A stretch of 64,000 nucleotides of DNA, taken from contig CAVQVG010000008.1 of the NCBI GenBank assembly GCA_963717125.1, positions 1 through 64,000 on the forward strand, written 5' to 3'. The stretch's first letter is position 1, and each line of letters opens with the position of its first letter. The position numbers and the translations under genes are program-made. Shown here one piece after another: positions 25,765 through 33,944 of this stretch. Source of the DNA: RYN-230 sp963717125 (GTDB taxonomy: Bacteria; Actinomycetota; Actinomycetes; Streptosporangiales; Streptosporangiaceae). The notes beneath the pieces are model-generated. The model ran no database searches. It worked only from the letters and a program-made list of their open reading frames with translations, and was not told the DNA's origin.

Positions 25765-26142
25765 ATGGCTGAGCATGATCTGCATCAGCGTGTCGAGGTC
25801 AGCGAGGATAACCGCACCGTCGCCAGGGCCGAGGTGACCACCCCCGAAGGATCCGGCGGGACCGCCCGGGTGTCTTTGCACGCCGAGCCGGGGCACATCA
25901 CCCCAGGACGCCGCGCGCGCCTGGTCGATGCCGTGCTGGATCTTCCCGAAGTACAGGAAAGCGCACACCTGGAAGCGGCCTTCCGTCTTGGCGACAGCGA
26001 GTCACTGCACCGGCTTCAGGAACGCTGTGAGGACGACGCCACCCGCCCAGCCGGATGGAGCGCGCTCTTCCACGCGAACCTTCCATCCATCAGCGCCAGC
26101 AGCACCTCCCGGCATTTCCCCCGCAAGGAACCCGTCGGTTGA
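25765..26142 (+). CDS. Hypothetical conserved-looking acidic protein
   Basis: A 125-residue soluble protein from ATG 25765, with GGAGG seven bases upstream. It begins MAEHDLHQRVEVSEDNRTVA. A middle part (GHITPGRRARLVDAVLDLPE, then VQESAHLEAAFRLGDSESLH) is amphipathic and well-coded. The last 25 residues are Ser/Pro-rich. No catalytic motif or membrane segment is visible, and I cannot name its family. Its promoter region is shared with the divergent TetR gene, so TetR control is possible. Confidence 0.55.
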   Translation: MAEHDLHQRVEVSEDNRTVARAEVTTPEGSGGTARVSLHAEPGHITPGRRARLVDAVLDLPEVQESAHLEAAFRLGDSESLHRLQERCEDDATRPAGWSALFHANLPSISASSTSRHFPRKEPVG

Positions 26143-26225
26143 CGACCGCTACGGGGGGGCACGTGCAGGCACCCGGGCGGCCGGGAACCCTGCTCGCGCC
26201 GCCAGCAATGTTGCTATCTCCTTAT

Positions 26226-26265
26226 TCTACGATGTAGGCTGAAAATGTAGGTCTACGACGTAGAC
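26226..26265. promoter_or_regulatory. Two operator-like palindromes before the aldehyde dehydrogenase gene
   Basis: GTCTACGACGTAGAC (26251-26265) is a perfect 15-bp palindrome. TCTACGATGTAG (26226-26237) is an imperfect copy. Their centres are 26 bp apart in an AT-richer stretch about 70-110 bp before the ALDH start. The matching regulator is not in an obvious neighbouring position. Confidence 0.6.
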
Positions 26266-26333
26266 ACACTGTGACGTGCTGGCTGGCCGCAGTCCTTGGC
26301 TGCCCACCGCGCAACCAAGGGAGAAGAGCATCC

Positions 26334-27821
26334 ATGACTGTGACCCTGGACCGGAATGTCGAAAGCTTCATCGGCGCCCCCCGGCAGCTATTCATCAACG
26401 GGCAATGGACCGACGCCGCGTCGGGCAAGACGTTCCAGACCCCCAACCCCGCGACCGGCGAGACCCTCGCCCACATCGCCGAAGGAGACGCCGAAGACAT
26501 CGACCGCGCGGTGCGGGCAGCCCGCCGGGCGTTCGACGGCCCGTGGAGCAGGATGACGCCGTCCGAGCGCGGGCGGATCATCTGGCGGATCGGCGATCTC
26601 ATCCTCGAGCACGTCGACGAGCTTGCCCAGCTGGAGTCCTTGGATAATGGCAAGCCGTTCGCCGTGGCCCAGGCCGCGGACGTGCCGCTGGCCGCTGACC
26701 TGTTCCACTACATGGCCGGCTGGGCCACCAAGATCGAGGGCAACACGATCGACATCTCGGTGCCCTACATGCCGGGCGCGAACTTCCACTCCTACACGCT
26801 GCGCGAGCCGCTTGGAGTGGTCGGCCAGATCATCCCGTGGAACTTCCCGCTGCTGATGGCCGCGTGGAAGCTCGGCCCGGCGCTGGCCACCGGGAACTGC
26901 GTGGTACTCAAGCCCGCCGAGCAGACCCCGCTGACCGCGCTGCGGCTCGCCGAGCTCATTGCCGAGGCCGGCGTGCCGGACGGCGTAGTGAACGTGGTGC
27001 CCGGCTTCGGCGAGACCGCCGGCGCAGCCCTGGCCGCGCACAATGATGTCGACAAGGTGGCCTTCACCGGATCCACCGAGGTGGGCAAGCTCATCGTCGC
27101 GGCTTCGGGGGCCAGCAACCTGAAGAAGCTGACCCTGGAACTGGGCGGCAAGAGCCCCAACATCGTCTTCGATGACGCCGAAGATGGCGCGATCGAGGGC
27201 GCGGCCAACGCGATCTTCTTCAACCACGGGCAGTGCTGTGTCGCCGGCTCGCGGCTGTTTGTCCAGCAGGGCCGGTTCGACGAGGTCGTCGACGGCGTCG
27301 CCGAGATCGCCAAGTCGATCAAGATGGGACCGGGGATGGAGCCGGGGACCCAGATGGGGCCGCTGGTCTCCGACGAGCAGTTCCGCCGGGTGACCGGTTA
27401 CCTGGAGTCCGGGAAGTCCGACGGTGCCACCGCTCTGGCGGGCGGCGGCCGGTTCGGCGACCGCGGCTACTTCGTGGAGCCCACCGTGCTCACCAACACC
27501 CGCCCCGACATGAAGGTCGTCCGCGAGGAGATCTTCGGTCCGGTGCTGGTCGCCTCGCCGTTCACCGACCTGGACGAGATCGCCGGTGTCGCCAACGACA
27601 GCGAGTACGGCCTCGGTGCGGGCATCTGGACCCGGGACATCTCCAAGGCTCACGCGCTGGCCAAGAAGATCAGGGCCGGCACCGTCTGGATCAACTGCTA
27701 CAACGTGTTCGACGCGGCGCTGCCGTTCGGCGGATACAAGCAGTCCGGCTGGGGCCGCGAGATGGGCCACCAGGCCCTCGACGCCTACACCGAAGTCAAG
27801 GCCGTCACCACCCAGCTGTAA
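26334..27821 (+). CDS. NAD(P)-dependent aldehyde dehydrogenase
   Basis: A 495-residue aldehyde dehydrogenase. The substrate-channel block is GVVGQIIPWNFPLLMAAWKL. The cofactor-binding VAFTGSTEVGKLI is followed by the general base Glu in LTLELGGKSPNIVFDDA. The nucleophile Cys is in FFNHGQCCVAGSRLFVQ. FGPVLVASPF and PFGGYKQSGWGREMG complete the fold. It resembles betaine- and phenylacetaldehyde-type enzymes; the substrate is open. ATG 26334 follows AAGGGAGAAGAG. It is monocistronic: palindromic operators precede it and a strong hairpin terminator follows. Confidence 0.9.
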   Translation: MTVTLDRNVESFIGAPRQLFINGQWTDAASGKTFQTPNPATGETLAHIAEGDAEDIDRAVRAARRAFDGPWSRMTPSERGRIIWRIGDLILEHVDELAQLESLDNGKPFAVAQAADVPLAADLFHYMAGWATKIEGNTIDISVPYMPGANFHSYTLREPLGVVGQIIPWNFPLLMAAWKLGPALATGNCVVLKPAEQTPLTALRLAELIAEAGVPDGVVNVVPGFGETAGAALAAHNDVDKVAFTGSTEVGKLIVAASGASNLKKLTLELGGKSPNIVFDDAEDGAIEGAANAIFFNHGQCCVAGSRLFVQQGRFDEVVDGVAEIAKSIKMGPGMEPGTQMGPLVSDEQFRRVTGYLESGKSDGATALAGGGRFGDRGYFVEPTVLTNTRPDMKVVREEIFGPVLVASPFTDLDEIAGVANDSEYGLGAGIWTRDISKAHALAKKIRAGTVWINCYNVFDAALPFGGYKQSGWGREMGHQALDAYTEVKAVTTQL

Positions 27822-27837
27822 TCAACAGCCCTAGCCT

Positions 27838-27868
27838 GGGGGGCCGGATCGACCGATCCGGTCCCCCC
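27838..27868. terminator. Bidirectional hairpin terminator
   Basis: GGGGGGCCGGATCG and CGATCCGG-T-CCCCCC form a 14-bp stem with one bulged T and a two-base tip, only 17 bases after the ALDH stop and just before the convergent stop at 27872. GTCTT follows; the U-run is weak, as is common in actinomycetes. Confidence 0.7.
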
Positions 27869-27871
27869 GTC

Positions 27872-28165
27872 TTAGCCGCTGATCGGGGTGTTGGAGGGTG
27901 CGGTTGCCCGCGGGGCAGCGGTTCGCAGGGAGATCGGGTCGGACTCGGCGATGTGGTCGGCCCCGATGGCTCGCAGTCCTTCACCCAGGCGTTCGCGGGC
28001 CTGCCGCAGGAGCTTCAGTGAATTCGTGGCGGGGTTCTGCGCAGCGGCGCGATCCGGATCGGCCCCGTGTTCCTCGATGAGGTGTGCCTGAAGGGCGGCG
28101 GCGACTTCGTCGGCCGCCTTCAGCGCGTGGTAGATGGCCCGGTCCTGTGCGGTGTCGTCAACCAT
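27872..28165 (-). CDS. Hypothetical small helical protein
   Basis: A 97-residue protein from ATG 28165. The core is helical and charged (IYHALKAADEVAAALQAHLI, then NSLKLLRQARERLGEGLRAI) and the C-terminal 25 residues are Ala/Pro/Ser-rich. No catalytic motif, signal peptide or membrane segment. GGGAG lies 12 bases upstream. I do not recognise the family. It converges on the ALDH gene across a shared terminator. Confidence 0.5.
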   Translation of the reverse strand: MVDDTAQDRAIYHALKAADEVAAALQAHLIEEHGADPDRAAAQNPATNSLKLLRQARERLGEGLRAIGADHIAESDPISLRTAAPRATAPSNTPISG

Positions 28166-28335
28166 GCGGCCAGTATCTCCCGCGGCCTGCCTCGCAGTGC
28201 ACACGTCGCGCTCGGACTAGTGATCTTCGGCGTCTATTCCGGCTGCAAAGGCCCGCTCGCGCCGCGTCTTCCGGGCCGCTGCCTGCGATGTTGCCCGTGG
28301 TATGTTTGTCCCACCGCTCCAGACCTTGGTGGCTG

Positions 28336-28887
28336 ATGGTGTTCGCGGAGCGCGGCACCGCCGAGATGCCTGGAGCTATTTTCTTGCCTGAATCCGGTAA
28401 GCCGCCGGCCCTGAGCCGCGCCGCTGCGGCGGCAAGCGTGACTGACCGCCGGGACGGGGCCGTCTATGACCGCCACGCAGCAGGATTGTACCGGCAGGCG
28501 CTGCTGACCCTCGGTGACGCAGGCATGGCCGAGCAGGTCGTCAGCGATGTGATCCTCGGTGAGTGCCTGCGTTCCGCGCCGCCCGAGGGCGACGCGAACG
28601 CCGCCGAGTTGCGGCTGGGGATATCGGCCTGCCGACGTTGCCAAGATCTGTCCGGCGACCTGGCCTGGCGGAGCCGGGATTCCGGCCGGCGGCGGTCGGG
28701 CAGCGTCCTCGATTGCATCGCGCCCGCCGGGTTGAGCGGGCGGGAACGGGCAGCGCTCGCCCTGGTGATTTTCGGCGGCTCAGGATACGTGGAGGCCGCC
28801 CGTGAGCTGGCGATCGCCCCGGCGGACATCGCAGCACTGCTGTGTGCGGTGCTGTCCAAGCTGACAGCACCGGGCGCGCCTGCTTAA
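28336..28887 (+). CDS. Degenerate sigma-70-like protein
   Basis: A 183-residue protein with a weak sigma-factor layout. YDRHAAGLYRQALLTLGDAG (about 49-68) resembles region 2 of ECF-type sigmas, and GLSGRERAALALVIFGGSGY, then VEAARELAIAPADIAALLCA, resembles region 4. Key -10 and -35 contact residues are not well conserved. It could be an atypical sigma or a regulator derived from one. ATG 28336 is used; ATG 28366 is an alternative. It stands alone. Confidence 0.5.
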   Translation: MVFAERGTAEMPGAIFLPESGKPPALSRAAAAASVTDRRDGAVYDRHAAGLYRQALLTLGDAGMAEQVVSDVILGECLRSAPPEGDANAAELRLGISACRRCQDLSGDLAWRSRDSGRRRSGSVLDCIAPAGLSGRERAALALVIFGGSGYVEAARELAIAPADIAALLCAVLSKLTAPGAPA

Positions 28888-29011
28888 CGCCATGCCCCGC
28901 GGGCGATCCCGGATTGGCTATCCCTCAACTGGGTTGATCGTGGTTGGGCCCGTCGTGGTGCGGATGGTCATGTGTGGCGGCTCCGCCCTCACGGGGCGGA
29001 TCGGCCGGCAT

Positions 29012-29140
29012 TCAACAGCCGGGCTGGCCGTGGTTGCCACAGCAACTTTGGTGTGTGCGCAGCTTGATCAAGGTATTGGAGGCAGCCATCCGTACCTTCG
29101 CTGCGAATGAGGCGTCGTAGGCGGCCCAGTTGGAAAACAT
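29012..29140 (-). CDS. Small protein ending CCGNHGQPGC (42 aa)
   Basis: ATG 29140 opens a 42-residue frame starting MFSNWAAYDASFAAKVRMAA and ending with a CCGNHGQPGC tail. The helical N-terminal half and the Cys-Cys-Gly-Asn-x-Gly-x-Pro-Gly-Cys tail look like a defined microprotein type that I have seen in actinobacterial genomes without known function. The three cysteines and one His could bind metal or be modified. No strong ribosome site is visible. It sits in an otherwise empty stretch (28888-29280). Confidence 0.5.
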   Translation of the reverse strand: MFSNWAAYDASFAAKVRMAASNTLIKLRTHQSCCGNHGQPGC

Positions 29141-29280
29141 GGCCGCGCGGCTTGGATGCGGCTGAGGTTCCTGATCGGGGCTCTGACACATAACGCCACT
29201 CTACGGCGGGCACACTCATCGCTCCAGTGCTGATCAGCCCGGCGGCCGCGGGCGGGGAGAAGCTGGTTGGTGGGCGTGGT

Positions 29281-29901
29281 TCATTCAAACCCGGAGGTAT
29301 CGCCTGCTCCGCGCCGCAGGATCTCGGGCTTGTCCCGGGAGAAGTCGATGACCGTTGTCGGCTCGGTGCCGCAGTCGCCGGAGTCGATCACCGCGTCCAC
29401 GGCGTGGCCGAGCTGGTCGGCGATCTCCCACCCCTGGGTCATGGGCTTGTCCTCGCCGGGGAGCAGCAGGGTGGTTGAGACGAGCGGCTCGCCCAGCTCG
29501 GCGAGCAGCGCCTGGGTCACCACGTGCCGGGGGATCCGGACCCCGACAGTCTTCTTTCCCGGGTGCTGCAACCTGTGCGGCACCTCCTTGGTCGCGGGCA
29601 AGATGAAGGTATAACTGCCGGGGGTTGCCGCCTTGATAGCCCGGAACACCGGGTTGGCGAGGTACACGAACTGGCCTAGCTGGGCGAAGTCCCGGCAGAC
29701 CAGCGTGAGGTGGTGCCGGCCATCAAGGTGGCGGATCGATCTGAGCCGCGTGATGCCGTCCTTGTCGCCGAGCTGGCAGCCGAGGGCGTAGCAAGAGTCG
29801 GTCGGGTAGGCGATGACGCCGCCTGCGCGGACGATATCTGCGGTCGAGGCGATCGCGCGCCGTTGCGGGCTGGCCGGATGGACGTCGAAGTACCTGGCCA
29901 T
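29281..29901 (-). CDS. Sua5/YciO/YrdC-family protein (threonylcarbamoyl-AMP synthase-like)
   Basis: A 206-residue YrdC-domain protein. The N-terminal block is IVRAGGVIAYPTDSCYALGC. DGRHHLTLVCRDFAQLGQFV holds the substrate-binding basic residues, followed by PGSYTFILPATKEVPHRL and VGVRIPRHVVTQALLAELGE, then a PLVSTT motif. The YciO-like form (one domain, no Sua5 C-terminal domain) is usual for extra copies. The family makes threonylcarbamoyl-AMP for tRNA t6A; whether this copy is the essential one cannot be told. It is divergent from the flavoprotein at 30061. Confidence 0.8.
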   Translation of the reverse strand: MARYFDVHPASPQRRAIASTADIVRAGGVIAYPTDSCYALGCQLGDKDGITRLRSIRHLDGRHHLTLVCRDFAQLGQFVYLANPVFRAIKAATPGSYTFILPATKEVPHRLQHPGKKTVGVRIPRHVVTQALLAELGEPLVSTTLLLPGEDKPMTQGWEIADQLGHAVDAVIDSGDCGTEPTTVIDFSRDKPEILRRGAGDTSGFE

Positions 29902-30060
29902 GCGACGAGCTTAGGGTCATCGCTCCTTGCCAGCCGGTCCATTCTCACGGAATGGCCGGTCACCGTCGGCACCGATGCCTGGGTCTTGCCGCACACAGCG
30001 CCTGCTCAACCAGAGCCGAAGGTGGGTTTCTCGTAGCCCCGGCGCGGGCAGAGGCACGAG

Positions 30061-31320
30061 ATGAATCAGAGTGCCGGCGGGGGCGGAATCGTGATCGTCG
30101 GCGGCGCCATGGCCGGGGGCAACGCCGCGGTAACCCTGCGGGAGGAGGGTTACCGGGACCCGGTCACCCTGATCGGCCGGGAGCCAGGCGTCCCGTTTGG
30201 CCGGCCCCCGCTCTCCAAGACGTACCTGCGGTCGGAGGAGGATCTCGCGGGCTGGTACGTCAGGCCCGCCGGCTGGTATGAGGAGCACGACGTGGACCGC
30301 CTCGTTGGGTCCACGGTCGCGGCCATCGATACCGCCGCGCATACAGTGCGGCTCAGCTCGGGCCAGGAGCTGCAGTACCAGAAGGTCTTGATCGCCACGG
30401 GCGGACAGAACCGGCGGCTCGACCTTCCCGGGGCTGACCTGCCTGGTATCCATTACCTGCGCACGGTCGCTGAGTGCGATGCGATCAAGGACGAAGCGGT
30501 GGCAGGCCGGCGCGCGGTAGTCGTGGGCATGAGCTTCATCGGCTCCGAGGTGGCGGCCTCCCTGACGCAGCTCGGGGTGCACGTGACCGCCATCTTCCCC
30601 GGCAGATTCCCCCTGGAGCGGGTGCTCGGCGGGGAAATCGGCGCGATATTCGGTGCCATCCACCGCGCGAACGGCGTCGAGTTGCTCGCTGGCGAGCAGG
30701 TCGCCGCGTTCGAGGGGACGGAGCGGCTGGAGGCGGTCACAACCGTCAGCGGGGTTCGCATCGCGTGCGACTTCGCCGTGGCTGGTGTCGGGATTGAGCC
30801 CGTGGTCCCGGCTTTTGCGGGGCAGCCGGTCGCGCAGGATAACGGGGTTCTGGTCAACGAATTGTGCCGGGCCAGCGCCGCCGACGTCTACGCCGCCGGC
30901 GATGTCGCGAACATTCTTCACCCGCTCTTCGGCCGGGTCCGTGTCGAGCACTACAACAACGCTGAGAAACAGGGTGCCGCGGCGGCGAGATCGATGCTGG
31001 GCTCGGCTGCTCCTTATGACTACATCTATAGCTTCTGGTCAGATCAGTACGACCACAAGCTCGAGTACGTCGGCTATGTCACGAAGTGGGATGAGTTCGT
31101 GGTCCGGGGGAGCCTGCAGGAAGGCAGGCTGGTCGGGTTCTACCTCGTCAACGGCGTGGTGCGGGCCGCGGCCGGGCTCGACCGCGGCGGTGACCCCGAA
31201 CTGGACCGTGGGGAGGAGATGGCCGCAGCTGCGCGCCTGGTGGCCGACCAAGCCCAGCCTCCTCCTGGACTGCTCGCTGACGAGCAGGCCGACCTGTGGT
31301 CGGTGGGGAAACAGGCATAA
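30061..31320 (+). CDS. FAD-dependent ferredoxin reductase-like oxidoreductase
   Basis: A 419-residue pyridine nucleotide-disulfide oxidoreductase of the ferredoxin/rubredoxin reductase group. FAD motif: IVIVGGAMAGGNAAVTLREE. Then PFGRPPLSKTYL, typical of BphA4/CamA-type reductases. NAD motif: AVVVGMSFIGSEVAASL. ADVYAAGDVANILHP is the second FAD block. The C-terminal reductase domain (HKLEYVGYVTKWDEFVVRGS) is present. It would pass electrons from NADH to a ferredoxin, but no ferredoxin or P450 lies nearby. The ribosome site is weak (GGCAGAGG). Confidence 0.8.
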   Translation: MNQSAGGGGIVIVGGAMAGGNAAVTLREEGYRDPVTLIGREPGVPFGRPPLSKTYLRSEEDLAGWYVRPAGWYEEHDVDRLVGSTVAAIDTAAHTVRLSSGQELQYQKVLIATGGQNRRLDLPGADLPGIHYLRTVAECDAIKDEAVAGRRAVVVGMSFIGSEVAASLTQLGVHVTAIFPGRFPLERVLGGEIGAIFGAIHRANGVELLAGEQVAAFEGTERLEAVTTVSGVRIACDFAVAGVGIEPVVPAFAGQPVAQDNGVLVNELCRASAADVYAAGDVANILHPLFGRVRVEHYNNAEKQGAAAARSMLGSAAPYDYIYSFWSDQYDHKLEYVGYVTKWDEFVVRGSLQEGRLVGFYLVNGVVRAAAGLDRGGDPELDRGEEMAAAARLVADQAQPPPGLLADEQADLWSVGKQA

Positions 31321-31349
31321 GCGTCGCCGGGGCTGCTCGCCTGACTCGC

Positions 31350-32075
31350 CTAGGCGTTCGAGAAGAGAGGGATGTTCGCGCCGCTGGCCGGAGCCAGCGG
31401 GCTATCGAGCAGCGCGAGGATCAGCTCCGCGACATCGCCGGGAGTCAGGCCCGGGCGAAGTTCGGGATTGGCCCGGCGCAGCATCTGCGTATCGACCGCT
31501 CCCGGGCTCACGCAGATAGCGCTGATGCCGTGTTGCCTGCCTTCTACGGCGATCGCCTCGGTCAGGCCGATGACCCCGTACTTGGAGACGTTGTAGGCGG
31601 TCAGCCCCGGGAACTTCTCGGTGGCGTAGATACCCGACAGCGAGGCGATGTTGACGATCCGTCCCTCGCCCGCAGCGCGCATGGCGGTGAATGCGGCGCG
31701 GCAGCACAGGAACGAGCCGGTCAGGTTGACCCCAAGCGTCTCTGCCCAGATGTCCCACGTGGTCTCGGCGAACGGCGCGGACGTCAGCACGCCGGCCGCG
31801 CAGACCAGGGCGGTGGGACGGCCGGTCTGCGCGGCGGTGGCAAACAGCCGCTCGACATCTTCGACCCTGCTCACATCGGTGGGTACGGGCGTGGCCAGGC
31901 CGCCGGCGGCCTCGATGCCGCTAGCGACGCTCCCGAGACCGTCGCGGTCTCGGGCCGCAAGAACGACGTGCGCCCTGGCGCCAGCCAGGGCCGCGGCGGT
32001 GGCCGCTCCGATTCCCCGGCTTGCGCCCGTGACGATCGCGACCCGCCCGGCCAGCCAGTGCCCCGGGTCACTCAT
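31350..32075 (-). CDS. SDR oxidoreductase (last gene of a pterin-type operon)
   Basis: A 241-residue classical short-chain dehydrogenase. Cofactor loop: VAIVTGASRGIGAATAAALA. Catalytic Ser in VNIASLSGIYATE; Tyr-x-x-x-Lys in TAYNVSKYGVIGLTEAI. PGAVDTQ completes the site. An Arg after the second strand (AARDRDG) suggests NADP(H). Its start overlaps the stop of the GT4 gene by 8 bases, so it belongs to the QueD-methyltransferase-GT4-SDR operon. By context it could reduce a pterin side chain or ring (sepiapterin reductase is an SDR), but that is inference. Confidence 0.8.
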   Translation of the reverse strand: MSDPGHWLAGRVAIVTGASRGIGAATAAALAGARAHVVLAARDRDGLGSVASGIEAAGGLATPVPTDVSRVEDVERLFATAAQTGRPTALVCAAGVLTSAPFAETTWDIWAETLGVNLTGSFLCCRAAFTAMRAAGEGRIVNIASLSGIYATEKFPGLTAYNVSKYGVIGLTEAIAVEGRQHGISAICVSPGAVDTQMLRRANPELRPGLTPGDVAELILALLDSPLAPASGANIPLFSNA

Positions 32076-33162
32076 GGGCTACGGCTCCGTCTGGCCGGCG
32101 GCTGACTCGCCGGTACAGCTGCTCGTGAACGTCCAGGCTCCGTTCCAGGTCGAGGTGCCTTTCTGCATGCTCGCGGCAGGCCGCACGCGAGATCTTGCTC
32201 GTCCGCCGGACGCCATCCGCGGCTGCCTGGATGTCGCCTGGCGCGACCAGGAAGCCGGTCACGCCATCCACGATAATCTCGCCGAGTCCGCCGCGCTTGA
32301 ACGCGACGACAGGAGTCCCGCACGCCTGGGCATCAGCGGCCGCCATGCCGAAGGGCTCGTCCCACTTTGCCGGGCAGACAACGACCGCTGCGCGGGCCAT
32401 TGCCGCCCACATGGCTGTTCGCGGCACTCCTTGATGAACGATCACGCCTGGCGCGTCACGCCGGGGGTCGATCTGTTCTCGTGCGTACTCGGCGTCATAG
32501 ACGTCGCCGTAGACGTCGATCCGGGTTCCGGCCGCCCGGGCGATGTCGATCGCCTCGGCGGCTCCCTTCTCGGGACTCAGCCTGCCGGCGAACACAGCGC
32601 CGTCCCCGGCCGCATCCGACCAGGGGACGGAACGCGTCGGTACATAGGGCGGGAGAACCGCGTCGACTCGGGCGACCACGCGCCAGGTGCTCGCCTGGGA
32701 CTCGGACACGCAGGCCACGGCCGGAGGCTGACCGCCCTGGGCGGCCTGATGAAGTGCTGCCGCGATCGCCGCGTCTGGCGGCAGGTGGAGCGTGTGCACG
32801 ACGGGCGCGCCCAATGCTGTAGCGAGGCTAATCGCTGGGGCGTCGAAGGCGTGATTGTGGATAACGTCGTACCGGGCCTCCCGGACAGCGCTGTAAGCCC
32901 GGGCAAAGGCCGGCGCGGCCGCCGCCGGGTCGCGGGCCTGCGGTCCCGCGGCGCGGTACAGCGTGGCGGCCAGAGAACTCGGGTTGACCCCGGTATCAAT
33001 GACCGTGACCCCTGGTATCTCCGATCCCGTGGCCGCGTAGACGTGGACTTCGTGGCCTCGGCCGCCCAGGCCACGGGCAAGATCGGACACGAAGGCCTGC
33101 GAGCCGCCGCCCTGCGGCTCGCGGATGGCTGATACGAGCGGCGCCACGATCGCGACCCTCAT
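32068..33162 (-). CDS. GT4-family glycosyltransferase
   Basis: A 364-residue GT-B glycosyltransferase. N-terminal GGGSQAFVSDLARGLGGRGH and YDVIHNHAFDAPAISLATAL are the acceptor-side domain. The donor-side motif is VFAGRLSPEKGAAEAIDIAR, then WDEPFGMAAADAQACGTPVV for the EX7E region. Retaining, nucleotide-sugar dependent. The ATG overlaps the methyltransferase stop (ATGA), so translation is coupled. With QueD upstream, a pterin or a product derived from it is the natural acceptor candidate, comparable in concept to cyanobacterial pterin glycosides. Confidence 0.8.
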   Translation of the reverse strand: MRVAIVAPLVSAIREPQGGGSQAFVSDLARGLGGRGHEVHVYAATGSEIPGVTVIDTGVNPSSLAATLYRAAGPQARDPAAAAPAFARAYSAVREARYDVIHNHAFDAPAISLATALGAPVVHTLHLPPDAAIAAALHQAAQGGQPPAVACVSESQASTWRVVARVDAVLPPYVPTRSVPWSDAAGDGAVFAGRLSPEKGAAEAIDIARAAGTRIDVYGDVYDAEYAREQIDPRRDAPGVIVHQGVPRTAMWAAMARAAVVVCPAKWDEPFGMAAADAQACGTPVVAFKRGGLGEIIVDGVTGFLVAPGDIQAAADGVRRTSKISRAACREHAERHLDLERSLDVHEQLYRRVSRRPDGAVAHE

Positions 33163-33944
33163 CGTGCGATCACCTTGAAGGCGAGGTCGCGCGGCGGATT
33201 GATGCCCAGCACCTCATAGGGGACTCGTCGGCTGCCGCGGCGGCGGACCTCCGTGACCGCGTGGGGATAGAAGATCTGGGCCAGCTCAACCGCCTCGCGA
33301 TGGCTCGCGAACTCTACGGACATCGGCCCAGCGAAGCTTTGGTAGTGGTAATCGTGGGTGGCAAGCCAGCCGAGGTTGTTCGGCCAGACAATGACGACGG
33401 AGCCGCCGGGCCGGCAAATCCGCTCCATCTCGGCCAGGCCCACGTCGCCGCCATGACCGGCGTCGGGGGTAAGGACTGAGCAGGCGACAACCAGATCGGC
33501 GGATTGGCTCGCGACCGGCAGATCGTCGAAAAACCCGTGCGTCACACGCGCGCGGTGTCCGTTACTGGCTTTCGCGAGCTTCCGCTCAAGTATCCGCCGC
33601 AGGCCCGCCGCCGGCTCGATAGCCACCACCTCCCGCCCCCGCTCGACGAGCTCCAGCGTCAGGCGCCCTGAGCCGGCGCCGACCTCGACAATCCGGTCCA
33701 CGCCGTGCGGCAGCCAGCCAACTATTCCTGGATGGAGCCGCTCCGCGCTGGCCATCCGCTCGTAAAGCTCCGGCTCGAGCCGGTACAGCAATTCCCACGC
33801 CAAGGTCACGTCGGCCTGCGGATCGCGGCCCTCGCCAGACGCAAAGCGCCGCGCCTCATCGTGGGTCAGTACCCTGAGGTCGGCAGCTGTGTAGCGGCTG
33901 TCCAACTTCTGGCCCAGGCGGGCAGGGTCCTCAGAAGTGGTCAC
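33159..33944 (-). CDS. SAM-dependent methyltransferase in the pterin-type operon
   Basis: A 261-residue class I methyltransferase. Motif I: DRIVEVGAGSGRLTLELVER. Then EVVAIEPAAGLRRIL and SADLVVACSVLTPDAGHGGD for motif IV, and ICRPGGSVVIVWPNNLGWLA. GTG 33944 is chosen because GAGG lies just upstream and the frame then overlaps the QueD stop by 14 bases. Substrate unknown. Its place between QueD and a GT4 suggests it acts on the same small molecule. Confidence 0.75.
   Translation of the reverse strand: MTTSEDPARLGQKLDSRYTAADLRVLTHDEARRFASGEGRDPQADVTLAWELLYRLEPELYERMASAERLHPGIVGWLPHGVDRIVEVGAGSGRLTLELVERGREVVAIEPAAGLRRILERKLAKASNGHRARVTHGFFDDLPVASQSADLVVACSVLTPDAGHGGDVGLAEMERICRPGGSVVIVWPNNLGWLATHDYHYQSFAGPMSVEFASHREAVELAQIFYPHAVTEVRRRGSRRVPYEVLGINPPRDLAFKVIAR

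Noticed and set aside
26388..27770. A 460-residue frame antisense to the aldehyde dehydrogenase
   Set aside because: Long antisense frames are common in GC-rich genes. ALDH motifs and codon bias settle the plus strand.
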